The notes beneath the pieces were generated by a model that made no database searches, was not told the origin of the DNA, and was given only the letters and a program-made list of their open reading frames with translations. A program made the translations under genes and the position numbers. A stretch of DNA of 64,000 nt from Halomonas halodenitrificans DSM 735 (GTDB lineage: Bacteria; Pseudomonadota; Gammaproteobacteria; Pseudomonadales; Halomonadaceae): positions 1-64,000 of the forward strand of contig NZ_JHVH01000009.1 in assembly GCF_000620045.1 (NCBI RefSeq), given 5' to 3'. Of the stretch, positions 62,331 to 64,000 are shown one piece after another; position 1 is the first letter of the stretch, and each line of letters opens with the position of its first letter.

Positions 62331-64000
62331 TCATGCTTTCTTCCGGTGCTCGAAGCGTCCGCCGAGCACCAGCATGCAGGGCGTCAGCAGCAGCGTCAGG
62401 CCGGTGGCGAAGGTCAGTCCGCCGGCGATGGCGCTGGAGAGCTGGGTCCACCACTGGGTGGAGGGGGCGCCGATGCCCAGGCTGGGGCCAAGCAGGTCGA
62501 CGTTGATCCCCATCACCATGGGGAGTAGGCCCAGCACCGTGGTCACCGCCGTCAGCAGCACCGGCCGCAGGCGCAGGCTGCCCGCCTCCAGGGCGGCATC
62601 GAACGGCGCCAGGCCCTCGCCGCGCAGCTGATTGTAGGTGTCGATCAGCACGATATTGTTGTTCACCACGATCCCCGCCAGGGCGATGATGCCCATCCCC
62701 ACCATCACGATGCCGAAGGGCTGGGCGTTGGCCAAGAGCCCCAGCAGCACGCCCGCGGTGGAGAAGATGATCGCCGAGAGCACCAGCCCCGCCTGGTAGA
62801 AGCTGTTGAACTGGGTCACCAGGATCAATGCCATCAGCCCGATGGCAACCATGAAGGCCCCGCCCAGGAAGCGGCTGGCCTCCTGCTGGTCTTCCTGTTC
62901 GCCGGCCACATTCACCTGTACCCCCTCCGGGGGCTCGCCGGCGGCCTCGAGCAGGGCGTTCAGGCGCTCATCGGCGCTGGCGTCGGCGGCCACATCGGCC
63001 TCCAGGGTGATGGCACGGCGCCCGTCGATGCGATGCAGGGTGCCGACCTTGGGGGCCGGTTCCACCGACACGAAATGCGATAGGGGCACCTGGCCGCGAG
63101 AGGTGTTCAGGCTTAGTCGGCCCAGCTGGTCGAGGGTACGGTCGCCTTTTGGCAGGCGGATGCGGATATCGACTTCGTCATCGACCCCCTCGGGGCGATA
63201 GCTGGCCACCTGGACGCCGGTGGTCAGCAGCTGTACCGCGCTGCCCACGCTGGATACATCGGTGCCGAAGCGAGCCGCGGCCTCGCGGTCGACGATGACC
63301 CGCCACTCCACCCCGGGCAGGCTGCGATTGTCCTCGATATCGCGAAAGCCCCCCAGGTCGTTCATTAACTCGCGCAGGCGGTCCACCGCCTGGTTCGCCA
63401 GTTCCGGCCGCTGTCCGCCGATCTCCAGCACGATGGGCTTGCCTTCGCCGGGCCCCATCTGCTGTTTGCGAAACTCCAGCACCAGGCCGGGCAGGTCGGC
63501 GGTTCGCTCGCGCATCTCGTCGAAGACCTCGGCCAGCGGACGCCGCCGGTGCCAGTCGATCATCTGGAACTGCAGCAAGCCGATGACGTCGGCGCCGAGC
63601 TGTTCATTCGGGGTGGCGAAGGAACGCGCATAAAAGGTCTCGACCTCGCTCATGTCGCTCAGGCGAGCCTCCACTCGCCGCACCATGGCGTCCTTCTCCT
63701 CGACGGAGAAGTCACCGCGGGTACGCACCAGGACCTGGGCGGAGTCGGGCTCCACGCTGGGGAAGAACTCGACGCCGTGGTTCAGGCGCGCATAGGCGGT
63801 GTAGACCAGCGCCATCAGCAGCACCGTGAACAGCAGGGTCAGCGCCGGGTGGGCGAGCAGCCGCGACAGGGCGTGGCGATAGAGGCGTCCGCCGGCGGTG
63901 GCGCCGACCGGTGCCGAGCCTTGAGACGCCGCCCGCGCGCCGAACACACCGCCCAGGGTCGGCAGAAATACCAGGGCCATGGCCAGGGACGCGAGGAGAC
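62331..64000 (-). CDS. RND-family efflux transporter, C-terminal part (runs off the window)
   Basis: The frame is open to the right edge of the window, where it reads LLASLAMALVFLPTLGG; 556 residues are visible. The periplasmic loop and the second set of membrane helices are present (VEFFPSVEPDSAQVLVRTRG, GEQEDQQEASRFLGGAF, GIVVNNNIVLIDTYNQLRGEG, SLRLRPVLLTAVTTVLGLLPM). It belongs to the AcrB/MMPL-type pumps that use proton force; substrate unknown. The N-terminal half and any membrane-fusion partner must lie to the right. Confidence 0.93.
   Translation of the reverse strand, partial: LLASLAMALVFLPTLGGVFGARAASQGSAPVGATAGGRLYRHALSRLLAHPALTLLFTVLLMALVYTAYARLNHGVEFFPSVEPDSAQVLVRTRGDFSVEEKDAMVRRVEARLSDMSEVETFYARSFATPNEQLGADVIGLLQFQMIDWHRRRPLAEVFDEMRERTADLPGLVLEFRKQQMGPGEGKPIVLEIGGQRPELANQAVDRLRELMNDLGGFRDIEDNRSLPGVEWRVIVDREAAARFGTDVSSVGSAVQLLTTGVQVASYRPEGVDDEVDIRIRLPKGDRTLDQLGRLSLNTSRGQVPLSHFVSVEPAPKVGTLHRIDGRRAITLEADVAADASADERLNALLEAAGEPPEGVQVNVAGEQEDQQEASRFLGGAFMVAIGLMALILVTQFNSFYQAGLVLSAIIFSTAGVLLGLLANAQPFGIVMVGMGIIALAGIVVNNNIVLIDTYNQLRGEGLAPFDAALEAGSLRLRPVLLTAVTTVLGLLPMVMGINVDLLGPSLGIGAPSTQWWTQLSSAIAGGLTFATGLTLLLTPCMLVLGGRFEHRKKA

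Overview
The window is a GC-rich gammaproteobacterial chromosome segment. Gene content and protein style look most like a Halomonas-type marine or halophilic bacterium; this is inferred from protein character and was not tested by a search. No rRNA, complete tRNA, CRISPR array, phage or plasmid replication gene was seen.

Positions 1-7000 are an accessory, mostly AT-richer patch of mobile-element debris. A complete IS66-family element (2-2326) sits inside an IS256-family transposase. Next come what look like integron-type gene cassettes (3213-4080) with attC-like sites, one carrying an intact membrane-anchored protein of unknown function. A 3' fragment of a tRNA-Ile2-like gene, an internally deleted IS3 transposase and an exported phosphorylase-family nucleosidase follow. 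The nucleosidase is split by an IS481-family element with a perfect 6-bp NCTAGN target duplication. A lone IS481-type end lies at 6924-6937.

Positions 7270-18840 return to the core genome: an aldo/keto reductase (gpr-like), a PRC-barrel protein, a MarR/siderophore-interacting-protein pair behind a Fur-box-like promoter, SOS-controlled umuDC, exported DUF3047 and DUF411 proteins, and two adjacent c-di-GMP genes. One of these has a complete LOV blue-light-sensor signature.

Positions 18936-28492 form an amino-acid catabolism block: a dpkA-like imino-acid reductase, azlCD export, serine uptake (sstT), serine deamination (sdaA), glycine cleavage T protein (gcvT), a type II-like isocitrate dehydrogenase with an internal duplication of about 145 residues, and threonine ammonia-lyase. 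A repeated palindromic operator candidate precedes gcvT.

Positions 28648-48134 hold household and envelope genes: DUF533, pgpA, NnrU-like, a two-component system flanked by PepSY proteins, a GltS-like FMN protein, chaC, a cold-shock protein, an esterase, a PIN-PhoH ATPase, two L,D-transpeptidase-type proteins, an ABC exporter, the mepM endopeptidase, a glutathionyl-hydroquinone reductase and hslO.

Positions 48135-64000 carry pckA behind a HexR-like box, an acyl-CoA synthetase behind a TetR-like palindrome, tex, gshA-dsbB, a five-gene branched-chain-amino-acid-type ABC importer, rsd, a run of five GGGGACAGTCCCC-type repeats, and the C-terminal part of an RND pump that runs off the window. Central-carbon and amino-acid genes (sdaA, ilvA-like, gcvT, pckA, the importer) suggest a lifestyle that uses amino acids as carbon sources.
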